Shown: piece by piece, positions 38,252-47,084 of the stretch
How positions within the stretch are numbered: the first letter of the stretch is position 1
Layout: each line of letters opens with the position of its first letter
Assembly: GCF_905221025.1 (NCBI RefSeq)
Contig: NZ_CAJNBL010000043.1
Coordinates: 1 to 58,165, forward strand
Length of the DNA stretch: 58,165 nucleotides
Direction: 5' to 3'
DNA from: Candidatus Nitrotoga fabula
GTDB taxonomy: Bacteria; Pseudomonadota; Gammaproteobacteria; Burkholderiales; Gallionellaceae
Program-made: the position numbers and the translations under genes
Notes under the pieces: generated by a model
What the model was told of the DNA's origin: nothing
Database searches by the model: none
What the model saw: only the letters and a program-made list of their open reading frames with translations

Positions 38252-39136
38252 TCACAGCCAGTAGTCGTTAATGTACTTTTCCCCCTTGTCGCAAAGAAAG
38301 GTAACAATATTTTTGAGATTGTGCCGCTCGCGCAAATCCCGTGCGGCAATCATGTGTGCACCGGACGAAGGGCCGACGAACAAACCGTGCTCACGCGCCA
38401 GCCGGCGCATCTCTCCTACCGCTTCTTCGGATTCGACTGTGACAACCTCATCCAGAAAATCCCTGTGGCGCTGAATGATGCCGGGAACGAACCCGTCAGC
38501 AATTCCTTCGATCAAGTGCTTACCGATTTCGCCACAGAGTATCGTGCACGACTCGCTTGGCTCTAGCGCAACCACTCTGCATGCCGGGTTGGCCGCCTTG
38601 AACGCCTGACCCACCCCGATAATGGTGCCGCCTGTTCCTACCCCGCCGACCACCGCGTCCGGAAGCACGCCGGCAGGTAACTGCGCCAGAGTTTCCGGTC
38701 CCAGCCATTCCCGGTTCTCATCCACATTCCATTCACTGTCAAACTGCTGCGGCGCAAAATAGCCGGGCAACTCTCCCAGCCTTCTGGCCTCGGCCAGTGC
38801 ATCGTTGACATGGAAGTCACCAATGATGCGCACTTCCGCTCCATAGGCACGCGATATAGCAGTACGCTCACGACTGAGGCCGTTGGGCATCAACACCAGC
38901 ATTTTGTAGCCTTTTACCGCGGCCACCATACTCATTGCGTTACCAGTATTGCCACTGCTCGCCTCCACGATCGTATCGCCCGGTTTCAGCAACCCTTCCT
39001 TCTCGGCACGTTCGATCATATATTTTGCAATACGCGCCTTGATCGATCCAGACGGATTAAGAAATTCCAACTTGACCCAGATACCGTCAATTTGAATGAG
39101 AGGTGTAGAACCGATGGCGTCGAGAATGGTTTGCAT
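38252..39136 (-). CDS. Cysteine synthase-like PLP enzyme
   Basis: Fold-type II PLP enzyme of 294 aa resembling O-acetylserine sulfhydrylase. The PLP lysine is Lys33 in NPSGSIKARIAKY, where the family usually reads SVKDR: Asp is replaced by Ala. The Ser/Thr loop is EASSGNTGNAMSM, the phosphate-binding loop GVGTGGTIIGVG, and C-terminal VGPSSGAHM. The second paralogue, at 42479-43372, is a clear CysM, so this one may use a different acceptor such as thiosulfate or homoserine esters, or make cystathionine. It is probably monocistronic. Confidence 0.83.
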   Translation of the reverse strand: MQTILDAIGSTPLIQIDGIWVKLEFLNPSGSIKARIAKYMIERAEKEGLLKPGDTIVEASSGNTGNAMSMVAAVKGYKMLVLMPNGLSRERTAISRAYGAEVRIIGDFHVNDALAEARRLGELPGYFAPQQFDSEWNVDENREWLGPETLAQLPAGVLPDAVVGGVGTGGTIIGVGQAFKAANPACRVVALEPSESCTILCGEIGKHLIEGIADGFVPGIIQRHRDFLDEVVTVESEEAVGEMRRLAREHGLFVGPSSGAHMIAARDLRERHNLKNIVTFLCDKGEKYINDYWL

Positions 39137-39352
39137 AATGAAAAAATTCGAAGGATTATAAATTTAGGATAATCTGTCATTCCCAGCACAGTTTGTAACA
39201 GGCAGGAATATCGGCAGTGAAAATAACAATTTTATTATGTTATCCAATCCAGAAGAAAGCCTCAAGCATCGTTCACACGAATCAACCTGAAAACGTCCAT
39301 TGCAGTCCGGATCACGGGAACAACCAGCGATCATGTGGAACCCGACCAAAAA

Positions 39353-40069
39353 TCAGACATGCCAGCAAGCGGATAATTTTTCTGGAGGATGTACCTGGAG
39401 CCTGCTCCCCAGCGGAACGTCACCCCATGCTTCGAACACCTGGACCCATAAGCTAGCCACTTCCCATGCCGTTTGGGCATATGACTTGCCAGCAGGCGAA
39501 TCTGGATCACACTGTGGAATCAAGTCCAGCCCCAGAATTTCATGTTTCATATCCGCTTCTTCATGAACAGCCCAATAGCCTCTTGGGGTCAATCCCAGTT
39601 CGCCTAATTTTGCATTTACTGGCGGGTAGAAATCACACGCTAGCCCTTCTATCATCAAATTAAGCGTAATGATCTGATGAGGAATCGGTTGACGAACGGC
39701 AGAGCGTAAAAGATATGAGGCCAACGCAAGGGTTTCCAGATTCTGCGGAATGGACATCGGATCTTCATTCGCACCCATAAAACCGAATTCACGCATCCAT
39801 ACAACAAGATCTGCAGGATGTGTCAATTCCTCTGAAGCGTGTTCTGCAAAGGCATCCCTGAAACGTGGATCCTGGCAGTTGCCATAGCGTAATGCTACTG
39901 CAGCAGTAAAATCACAGGACAAATAATATAGCTGACGAACCCATTGAAAATCCCTGGCAGAAGAGGCGGATGCTATTTTCCCGAAAAAAGCACTTTGCCT
40001 AGCAACGTTCCGGTACTCCCCCTGAAGTTTCTTGAGCCATTGCTTAACTGTTATGGGACTACTTTTCAT
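39353..40069 (-). CDS. Haem-oxygenase-like diiron protein (HDO/TenA superfamily)
   Basis: Orphan 238-aa, mostly helical protein of the iron-containing redox enzyme group. A full set of six candidate diiron ligands is visible: Glu81 and His84 (SEELTHPADL), Glu141 (MIEGLACDF), and His169, Asp173 and His176 (HEEADMKHE). This pattern is shared with UndA, SznF-type oxidases and Chlamydia CADD. CADD-like enzymes make p-aminobenzoate, and a Nitrosomonas homologue has been reported to do so; but by hand alignment from memory the sacrificial CADD Tyr27 is Phe here, so that role is doubtful. GGAG precedes the ATG. No neighbour suggests a substrate. Confidence 0.75.
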   Translation of the reverse strand: MKSSPITVKQWLKKLQGEYRNVARQSAFFGKIASASSARDFQWVRQLYYLSCDFTAAVALRYGNCQDPRFRDAFAEHASEELTHPADLVVWMREFGFMGANEDPMSIPQNLETLALASYLLRSAVRQPIPHQIITLNLMIEGLACDFYPPVNAKLGELGLTPRGYWAVHEEADMKHEILGLDLIPQCDPDSPAGKSYAQTAWEVASLWVQVFEAWGDVPLGSRLQVHPPEKLSACWHV

Positions 40070-40561
40070 GGCAACTCTCCTTTACACAACCTCCGATTGC
40101 TGACCAAATTTTTCTACCAATAAGCGGGTAACCCCGCAGCCATACATTGTCTTACACACTATTCATGCATACCCTCGGTGCTTATCCTGGATTGGCCTGT
40201 AACTGGAGCCGCCGCCCTAAACCAGACCGATCGACATCCCTTACCATCTGTCAGAGCTCATCCCGATATGCCTTAATATTAATCTGCCCGAAAAAAAACA
40301 GTTCATCTGTACGATGCCGCACACAAGGATCTACAATGAAAAATTTCCCGAACCAGCAACACCCAGAAAATACCCACCACTACAACCCGCAACCGAAAAA
40401 TCTAGCAAATAAGGCTTGTAATCCCTGACATCCAATACCACGTTGCATTCCGCTCATGGAATCCGAATGATAAAAAATTAAACCATACCCGGAACCCCGA
40501 GCTTCACACCTGCCTTGCTCAACCATGCAATAAGGACAGGCGGCTCTGTTATCATTACGCC
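40070..40561. other. Intergenic gap between the diiron protein and the ABC-F gene
   Basis: About 490 bp separating divergent genes. A 93-codon frame at 40147-40428 is open but lacks a ribosome site, a plausible protein composition or known similarity. No RNA gene or repeat was seen. Confidence 0.5.
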
Positions 40562-42433
40562 ATGCTAAACATTCAAGACATGACCTATCTGCAGGGCGGC
40601 GTCCCCCTGCTGCAGCAAATTTGCTTTCAGGTACATCCCGGCCAGCGTATTGGTCTGGTAGGGAAAAACGGCTGCGGCAAATCCACTCTATTCCGGTTGA
40701 TTCGCAGCGAAATCAGGCCGGACAGCGGAGAAATTTCCCGGCAATCCGGAAAAACCATTGCTTCCGTCGAACAGGAAATCACCACCTCCGACCAGCCTGC
40801 TTTGGAATTCGTTCTTGAGGGTGACAGGGAACTGCGGCAGTTAGAAAAAATTTTGGCGCAGGAACAGCATGACCCCGCCTGGTTTGAAGCCCAGCACCGC
40901 TACGAAGCAATCAATGGCTACATGGCTAAAGCCCGTGCCGCGCAGCTGCTGGACGGGCTGGGATTTGCCAACGACACGCTGGAACGCCCGGTACAGAGCT
41001 TCTCGGGAGGATGGCGCATGCGCCTGAACCTGGCCCGCGCCCTGATGCACCGGGCCGACCTGTTGCTGCTGGATGAACCCACCAACCACCTCGACCTGGA
41101 AGCCATTCTCTGGCTTGAACAATACCTTTCGCATTATCCTGGAAGCCTGATCCTGATTTCGCATGATCGCGAATTCCTGAATGCCTGCGTGAACCGTGTC
41201 GCTCATCTCCACAACCACGCAATTGACTGCTACGCGGGAAACTACGATGATTTCGAGCGCGCACGCGCCGAGCGCATTACCCAGCAAAATCATGCTTTCA
41301 GGCAGCAACAGGAAAAAATCGCGCACCTGGAAGATTTCGTACGCCGCTTTAGCGCCAAGGCAACCAAGGCCAAACAGGCGCAAAGCCGGGTCAAAGCTCT
41401 GGAACGTCTCACGCGCATTGCTCCGGCTCATCTCCAGGATGGACATTTCGAACTTGAAATCAAGGCGCCGGAACGTAGCCCAGACCTGTTGCTGCGCACC
41501 GATAAAATGGGTTTCCGCTACGGTGACAAGGTTCTGTTCCAGAATATTAGTCTGGTACTGCGGGCCGGAGCGCGCATCGCCCTGCTTGGCCCGAACGGGG
41601 CTGGAAAGTCCACTCTGATCAAGCTGCTGGCAGGAGAACTGACGCCAACTTCAGGCACGCTGGAAACCACACCCGATATCCGTATCGGCTACTTTGCACA
41701 ACACCAGCTGGAAAACCTGGACAGCGCAGCTACGCCGTTACAGCACATGGAAAAGCTGGCTCCCAGTATTGCGACGCTAACCCTGCGCAGCTTCCTCGGT
41801 CGCTTCGGTCTGGCAGGCGACAGCGAAGACCGCCCGGTAGCCAGCTTTTCCGGTGGCGAAAAAAGCCGACTGGCGCTGGCACTGCTTGCCTGGCAAAAAC
41901 CTCACCTGCTGCTGCTGGACGAACCCACCAACCACCTCGACCTTGATATGCGCGACGCCCTCACCCTGGCGCTAGAAGAATATACCGGGGCTGTAGTGCT
42001 CGTATCCCACGACCGCAGCTTGATCCGCGCCATCACCGAAGAGCTATGGCTTATTGCAGACAGCAATGCCAGTCTGTTTGATGGCGACCTGGAGGATTAC
42101 AAAACCTGGATCGAAACCCGCCGCCCAAGGGAAACCGCCCAGGCCAAGCCGGAAAAACCGAAACCACCCACCGTGCCCCGCTTCAACAAAAAAACACTTC
42201 TATCGCAACAGTCCAGACTGGAAGCCACGCTATCAAAAAACCAGGAAGAACTGTCAGAAGTCAGCCGCCAGCTGGCCGATCCGGCTACTTACACCAGCGC
42301 TAACCATGAAACGGTCAGCAAATTGCAAACCCTGCATGCAATCCTGGAACAAAAGGTAGCCGAACTGGAAGAAAACTGGCTGGAACTGGAAATGGCGATC
42401 GAGGGGAACACCGAAGATAACCGGCCAGCATAA
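40562..42433 (+). CDS. yheS: ABC-F ribosome-associated ATPase, YheS-type
   Basis: Soluble tandem ABC protein of 623 aa with no membrane segments, acting on ribosomes in the manner of the ABC-F family. The first domain has Walker A GKNGCGKST near 34-42, signature SFSGGWRMRLNLARAL and LLLLDEPTNHLDLEAI; the linker region (about 240-290) is the P-site tRNA interaction motif; the second domain has GPNGAGKST, SFSGGEKSRLAL and LLLLDEPTNHLDLDMRDAL. A C-terminal coiled coil starts near residue 540. The N-terminal motif GKNGCGKSTLF fits YheS better than Uup or EttA. Confidence 0.9.
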   Translation: MLNIQDMTYLQGGVPLLQQICFQVHPGQRIGLVGKNGCGKSTLFRLIRSEIRPDSGEISRQSGKTIASVEQEITTSDQPALEFVLEGDRELRQLEKILAQEQHDPAWFEAQHRYEAINGYMAKARAAQLLDGLGFANDTLERPVQSFSGGWRMRLNLARALMHRADLLLLDEPTNHLDLEAILWLEQYLSHYPGSLILISHDREFLNACVNRVAHLHNHAIDCYAGNYDDFERARAERITQQNHAFRQQQEKIAHLEDFVRRFSAKATKAKQAQSRVKALERLTRIAPAHLQDGHFELEIKAPERSPDLLLRTDKMGFRYGDKVLFQNISLVLRAGARIALLGPNGAGKSTLIKLLAGELTPTSGTLETTPDIRIGYFAQHQLENLDSAATPLQHMEKLAPSIATLTLRSFLGRFGLAGDSEDRPVASFSGGEKSRLALALLAWQKPHLLLLDEPTNHLDLDMRDALTLALEEYTGAVVLVSHDRSLIRAITEELWLIADSNASLFDGDLEDYKTWIETRRPRETAQAKPEKPKPPTVPRFNKKTLLSQQSRLEATLSKNQEELSEVSRQLADPATYTSANHETVSKLQTLHAILEQKVAELEENWLELEMAIEGNTEDNRPA

Positions 42434-42478
42434 GCTGGGAATAGTATATGCCAACCCTGTCCAGGCCAAAATCTCGGC

Positions 42479-43372
42479 TTATCCCGGAAACACCCCTGTG
42501 CTCAAATAGCGGTCTCCGCGGTCACACACGATGAAAACGATTGTCGCATTCTGAACATCTTGCGATACCCGCAATGCAATGGCCAGCGCACCGCCGGACG
42601 AGATGCCGCAAAAGATTCCCTCCTCGCTCGCCATGCGGCGCGTCATTTCTTCCGCCTCCGGCTGGCCTACATACTCCAGCCTGTCGATCCGGCCACGGTC
42701 AAATATCTTTGGCAAGTACTCCTCCGGCCACTTGCGAATACCGGGAATCTGCGCGCCCTCTTCCGGCTGGGCACCGATAATCTGTATGTCCAAGTTTTTT
42801 TCCTTGAAATAGCGCGAACAGCCCATGATCGTGCCGGTAGTGCCCATGCTGCTGACAAAGTGTGTGATGCCGCCTTGCGTGTCGCGCCAAATCTCTGGCG
42901 CAGTTCCCTGATAATGGGCTAGCGGATTATCCATATTGGCAAACTGGTCAAGAATGATACCGCGGCCTTCGTCACGCATTTTTTCTGCCACATCACGTGC
43001 CTCTTCCATGCTGCCCTCCTTCGAGGTCAGCACCAGTTCCGCACCATAGGCGCGCATACTCTGTCGACGTTCGATGCTCTGATTTTCAGGCATCACCAGT
43101 ATCATTCTGTAGCCGCGCATCGCCGCAACCATTGCAAGCGCAATGCCGGTATTACCGCTGGTCGCCTCGATCAGCGTATCGCCAGGCTGGATGTCGCCGC
43201 GCTCCTCGGCACGCAGAATCATCGAAAGAGCCGGGCGATCCTTAACCGAACCAGCAGGATTATTCCCCTCCAGTTTGGCCAGCAGCACGTTGCTCGTGCT
43301 GCCGGGGATGCGCTTGAGCCTGACCAGCGGTGTATTCCCTACAAATTCTTCAATTGCATGATACATCTGCAT
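42479..43372 (-). CDS. cysM: Cysteine synthase B
   Basis: O-acetylserine (or thiosulfate-using) sulfhydrylase of 297 aa. The PLP lysine is Lys44 in NNPAGSVKDRPALSM; EATSGNTGIALAM, SSMGTTGTIMG and GISSGGALAIAL complete the active site. NNPAGSVKDRPA and the final RGDRYLSTGVF are the marks of CysM rather than CysK. A second ATG two codons in (43366) is an alternative start. Its 3' end faces the ABC-F gene 45 bp away. Confidence 0.94.
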   Translation of the reverse strand: MQMYHAIEEFVGNTPLVRLKRIPGSTSNVLLAKLEGNNPAGSVKDRPALSMILRAEERGDIQPGDTLIEATSGNTGIALAMVAAMRGYRMILVMPENQSIERRQSMRAYGAELVLTSKEGSMEEARDVAEKMRDEGRGIILDQFANMDNPLAHYQGTAPEIWRDTQGGITHFVSSMGTTGTIMGCSRYFKEKNLDIQIIGAQPEEGAQIPGIRKWPEEYLPKIFDRGRIDRLEYVGQPEAEEMTRRMASEEGIFCGISSGGALAIALRVSQDVQNATIVFIVCDRGDRYLSTGVFPG

Positions 43373-43552
43373 ATCCCTGAATCAAATTTTGCTATCTTAA
43401 CACTACCTAACCGACGCAAAAAATTCATCACCATTCCATATGACATTATGATATGCATGATATGGCGCACCATCGCGGCAACTGCCATAATGGTCGAAAC
43501 CATTAGCATAGCCACTGGCCGCCAAACAATCACCTGATACCGGAAAAGCTGC

Positions 43553-44272
43553 ATGGGTACCCTGACAGCCACCTCACCACAACTTTGCCGATGGCATGAT
43601 TTCAGCACGACTGCAGAACTGGAACAATCCGCCGCACACGCAATATTGCAGGCAGCAGAAGCTGCTGTACGCCTGCGTGGGGCTTTCCATATCGTACTGG
43701 CAGGCGGCACGACCCCTCGCCGGATTTATGCGGCACTGCGCAAGGCGGATGCAGACTGGAATGCCTGGCACGTGTATTTTAGTGACGAACGCTGCCTGCC
43801 AGCCTATCACCTCGAACGTAATAGCAGGATGGCCATGGAAACCTGGCTGAACCAGGTCCCCATCCCGCCCGGCCAGATTCACCCGATTCAAGCAGAGCTG
43901 GGGGCCGGGATCGCCGCCAGCGCTTATGCAAAGACGCTGAAAAACATCCCGCTGTTCGATCTGGTTTTGCTAGGCCTGGGCGAAGACGGCCACACTGCCA
44001 GCCTGTTTCCCGGCCACGATCTGGGCAGCGCAACGGATTCCCCCGCAGTACTCGCAGTGGGGAATGCACCCAAATTTCCACCTCAGCGAGTATCCCTTGG
44101 CGCACATCGCCTGAGTGCGGCACGCAAGGTATTCTTCATAGTGAGCGGCGCCTCGAAAAAAAAGGCAATCCAGAACTGGCTCCATGGCATCCCGATTCCT
44201 GCTGCCGCAATCCGTCCTCAGGATGGCATCGACGTGTATCTTGAAACCACATTGTTTGAAACGGACCACTAA
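43553..44272 (+). CDS. pgl: 6-phosphogluconolactonase
   Basis: DevB-type lactonase of 239 aa, the second enzyme of the oxidative pentose phosphate pathway. Family segments are IVLAGGTTPRRIYAAL, WHVYFSDERCLPAYHLERNSRM (in two parts) and LLGLGEDGHTASLFPG, which contains the catalytic His. The C-terminal FIVSGASKKKAI is also typical. The usual partner zwf is not in the window. It is convergent with the GH57 enzyme downstream. Confidence 0.93.
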   Translation: MGTLTATSPQLCRWHDFSTTAELEQSAAHAILQAAEAAVRLRGAFHIVLAGGTTPRRIYAALRKADADWNAWHVYFSDERCLPAYHLERNSRMAMETWLNQVPIPPGQIHPIQAELGAGIAASAYAKTLKNIPLFDLVLLGLGEDGHTASLFPGHDLGSATDSPAVLAVGNAPKFPPQRVSLGAHRLSAARKVFFIVSGASKKKAIQNWLHGIPIPAAAIRPQDGIDVYLETTLFETDH

Positions 44273-44353
44273 AGGCTTTGCTTTTGTCATCCGCTTCCAT
44301 CTGCCCCGGGCCTTTTTGAAGAACAACGGATAATGGCGGAATAATCTGCGGAA

Positions 44354-46372
44354 CTACTGCACCGAATTACCCGGATGGGTGGCTATCCTGATGCTCATTT
44401 CCCCCTCAGTGAGAGACCAGCGCAGGGTTAACATTACGGCCTGCATGATTTTTTCAAATCCTGCTTCAGACTGCGAAACCGTAAAGTAGGGCCTGCCCTG
44501 AACCTGCGGAAAACCCCACAACGCCACATTTCCGCCCAGCACGCGGTCATCCAGAACCAAGCCATTCATGCTGCTCAATTCAATTTCGTTGCCGAACCCC
44601 CCCAGAACCCTGTCGCCCTGAATATATCGCCCGGCAAAACCGTCACAGCTTGGCATTGCCAGCGGCACACACGTCAGGAAACTCCCCTGCAATGCAGGAT
44701 CAAAAGTGTAATGCACGCATAAACTGCCTGCATCCAGCCTGATGCGTTTTTTAATTTCCATGCCAGCCAGCATGGCACGAAACAGCAAGCTTTCCGAAGT
44801 AGTGGAAACCAGTTCGTAATTCGGGGAAATTTCCTCCCTATCCAGCAACAGGGAATCGCGAAACAAAGTCTGCGCATGATCATCCACAATCAGATTTTCT
44901 GCCGTGATTTCATGCTTGAACGCCACCCGGTCATGAGCGGAAGCAATCCCGCTTCCTTCGTGCTGCAATGAGGAATGGCTGGATTCGATTTTACGGAAAT
45001 AATGCTCTTTCTGGCGGCGCAGGATATCGCCAAAATTGTGACACAGCAAATAATCATCCAGTTCCAGTATGCTGGCACTGCCGTCCAGTTTCACGACTGC
45101 TTGCAGTTTTGCATTGTGCAGGAAAACCTCATCCTTGCCATCACTGTCGGCATCAACGCAAATGCAGGCTGCACGCCCTGCTGCATGATCCAGCAGCGAC
45201 TCAAGCCTTACAATGGCACCATATACCGCCCGGCGAAGATGCGGAAGGTACAACCCGCCGAACAGTCCATGCCAGTATGCATCATTGGCCTGGGCGATAT
45301 ACAGCTGATCCCGCATCTCCGGGGTCTGGTTCTGCTCCGGCAGGGCGTGCAGACGCTCCGATAATTCCAGCATGCGCTTGTGCATCCAGTTTGATTCAGG
45401 ATAACGGGTAAAAAAATTTTTCCAGATGCCGCCACGCAAAAATGCCTTGCGCAGTTCATACTGGCCTCCGTCCTTCTCCTTTTGCACCAGATCAGCATAG
45501 GTATGCGCCGCAACCGTGGGCAATGTCCACTCATTCATCTCTATATAAGAAGTGGTAGGGAGATATACGATACCACGTGTCTTTTCCGTTGCATGATAAT
45601 CACGATACGTATGCGTAATGATTTTCGGTGAAGCCAGCACGCCACGAATAAAATTCTCCAGCCATCCCCTTTCGTATACCCATTCATACGTCTCCGGCCA
45701 GATGCCAAATTTTTCTATGTCATCGAAATAGATTGCCGAAGCCTGCAGGTCGTTGCGCACCAGATGTTCCAGATAGTCCACGACTTCATTCGCAGGAGAA
45801 AACGGCATGCGATAGCGAAGCGCCTCGGAAATCGGAAACAGATCCAGCTTGCGACCATCCTCTTCTGTGGTGAAATAGCCGTTCAGTTCCGGAATGCTCT
45901 TGCCACTGCACAGAAAATGGTAATCATCCACCGTAACGTACTGAATCCTGGAATCGGCCAAAGCAGGGATCACTGTTGCTTCCCACACGCGCTCGGTCAG
46001 CCATGCACCCTGCGCCCTGATTCCTGTCCTGGCTTCCAGTTTATCGGATAACCGGACGGTCTGGCCGACCCGATCGCGGTACGGAATAACCGCCAGCACC
46101 GGTTCAGTATCACCACCGCCAAACATCTCAACCTGGCCCCGTCCAACCATCTCAGTGAGCAGTGCCATATCCTGGGGAAATTTTTCAAACAGGTAATCAA
46201 GCAGCCAACCGCTAAAATGTGCGGCAAAGCGAAACTCAGGATAACGGTGCAATATCTGCAGAAAAGGCCTGTAACAACGCTGATGCGCATCGTCCACCAC
46301 CTCCGGGAAGTTGCCTACCGGCTGATGGGCGTGGACACCAAAAAGCAGGGAAACCGTTTCGTGCATCTTCAT
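44354..46372 (-). CDS. GH57 alpha-amylase / 4-alpha-glucanotransferase
   Basis: Glycoside hydrolase family 57 enzyme of 672 aa. The N-terminal catalytic barrel begins LLFGVHAHQPVGNF; the nucleophile is predicted as Glu90 in MFGGGDTEPVLA and the second carboxylate in YFDDIEKFGIWPET near 217. The all-beta C-terminal half (about residue 380 onward) matches the domains of GH57 4-alpha-glucanotransferases and AmyA. It probably rearranges or trims cytoplasmic alpha-glucan made by the glg genes nearby. No signal peptide is present, supporting an intracellular role. A 712-bp gap separates it from the next GH57 gene. Confidence 0.88.
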   Translation of the reverse strand: MKMHETVSLLFGVHAHQPVGNFPEVVDDAHQRCYRPFLQILHRYPEFRFAAHFSGWLLDYLFEKFPQDMALLTEMVGRGQVEMFGGGDTEPVLAVIPYRDRVGQTVRLSDKLEARTGIRAQGAWLTERVWEATVIPALADSRIQYVTVDDYHFLCSGKSIPELNGYFTTEEDGRKLDLFPISEALRYRMPFSPANEVVDYLEHLVRNDLQASAIYFDDIEKFGIWPETYEWVYERGWLENFIRGVLASPKIITHTYRDYHATEKTRGIVYLPTTSYIEMNEWTLPTVAAHTYADLVQKEKDGGQYELRKAFLRGGIWKNFFTRYPESNWMHKRMLELSERLHALPEQNQTPEMRDQLYIAQANDAYWHGLFGGLYLPHLRRAVYGAIVRLESLLDHAAGRAACICVDADSDGKDEVFLHNAKLQAVVKLDGSASILELDDYLLCHNFGDILRRQKEHYFRKIESSHSSLQHEGSGIASAHDRVAFKHEITAENLIVDDHAQTLFRDSLLLDREEISPNYELVSTTSESLLFRAMLAGMEIKKRIRLDAGSLCVHYTFDPALQGSFLTCVPLAMPSCDGFAGRYIQGDRVLGGFGNEIELSSMNGLVLDDRVLGGNVALWGFPQVQGRPYFTVSQSEAGFEKIMQAVMLTLRWSLTEGEMSIRIATHPGNSVQ

Positions 46373-47084
46373 TCTGTGACCCCATGTTTACATCAACGGC
46401 ATCCTGATGACATCAGCCAACTGGATGGTACTTACGGAAAATGGCAGCTAGGCGACCTGTGTAAACCGGCACAATATTCATGTTGCCATTCAAAATTTGC
46501 GACAGAACCAAGGTTTCCGACTGATTTTGCACTTTGATCAGAAGAGAGCAACCCGATTAAATCCGGCGACATGTCCTATCTTCAAGACAAAATCCCGGCC
46601 TTTCAGCTATCCGGATTGAAAACCGAAGGGCCTTTTTAGCGAGAAAACCATCTTAATCCGGTCTGTCCCATTAACCTGCAGGCAGCGCATCCTCAGCATT
46701 CCGCCAGATTGGAAACATCCCGTGGCTATTTCAACCCTGATAGAGCAAGAGAACAACCCCGCATACCCAGAATGTATAAGCTGCAATTCGCATGAATCTT
46801 TTCGATAAACATTCTCACAAATAATTACAATTGTCAAGAATATTCAGGTTGTTATGTAATTAGATGACAGATATCTTTTCCAGGGCATGCGAGTACGCCC
46901 ATACGGAAAAATTCATACATAATCAAATTGCAGACGGGCCGATTCTACGTATTTCCAGATAACGTTATCCATTTGAATACTACTTAAGGAGCGAAATCCG
47001 GAACCAAAATGCAATTCTGTAGGTACAGGCAGTAATCGGATTACATCCGCATAAGCCAGCATTTATTCGCAATCACACAAACCT
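46373..47084. other. Intergenic gap between the two GH57 genes
   Basis: About 710 bp, with the promoter of the 672-aa GH57 gene expected near 46373. A 76-codon minus-strand frame at 46607-46837 is not convincing. I recognised no RNA, repeat or mobile element. Confidence 0.5.

Noticed and set aside
39353-40069. Calling the diiron protein a CADD-type p-aminobenzoate synthase
   Set aside because: The residue aligned by hand to the sacrificial CADD Tyr27 is Phe29, so the self-sacrificing reaction is not supported.
40147-40428. A 93-codon frame upstream of the ABC-F gene
   Set aside because: No ribosome site and a low-quality composition rich in Asn, Pro and Ser without hydrophobic pattern.
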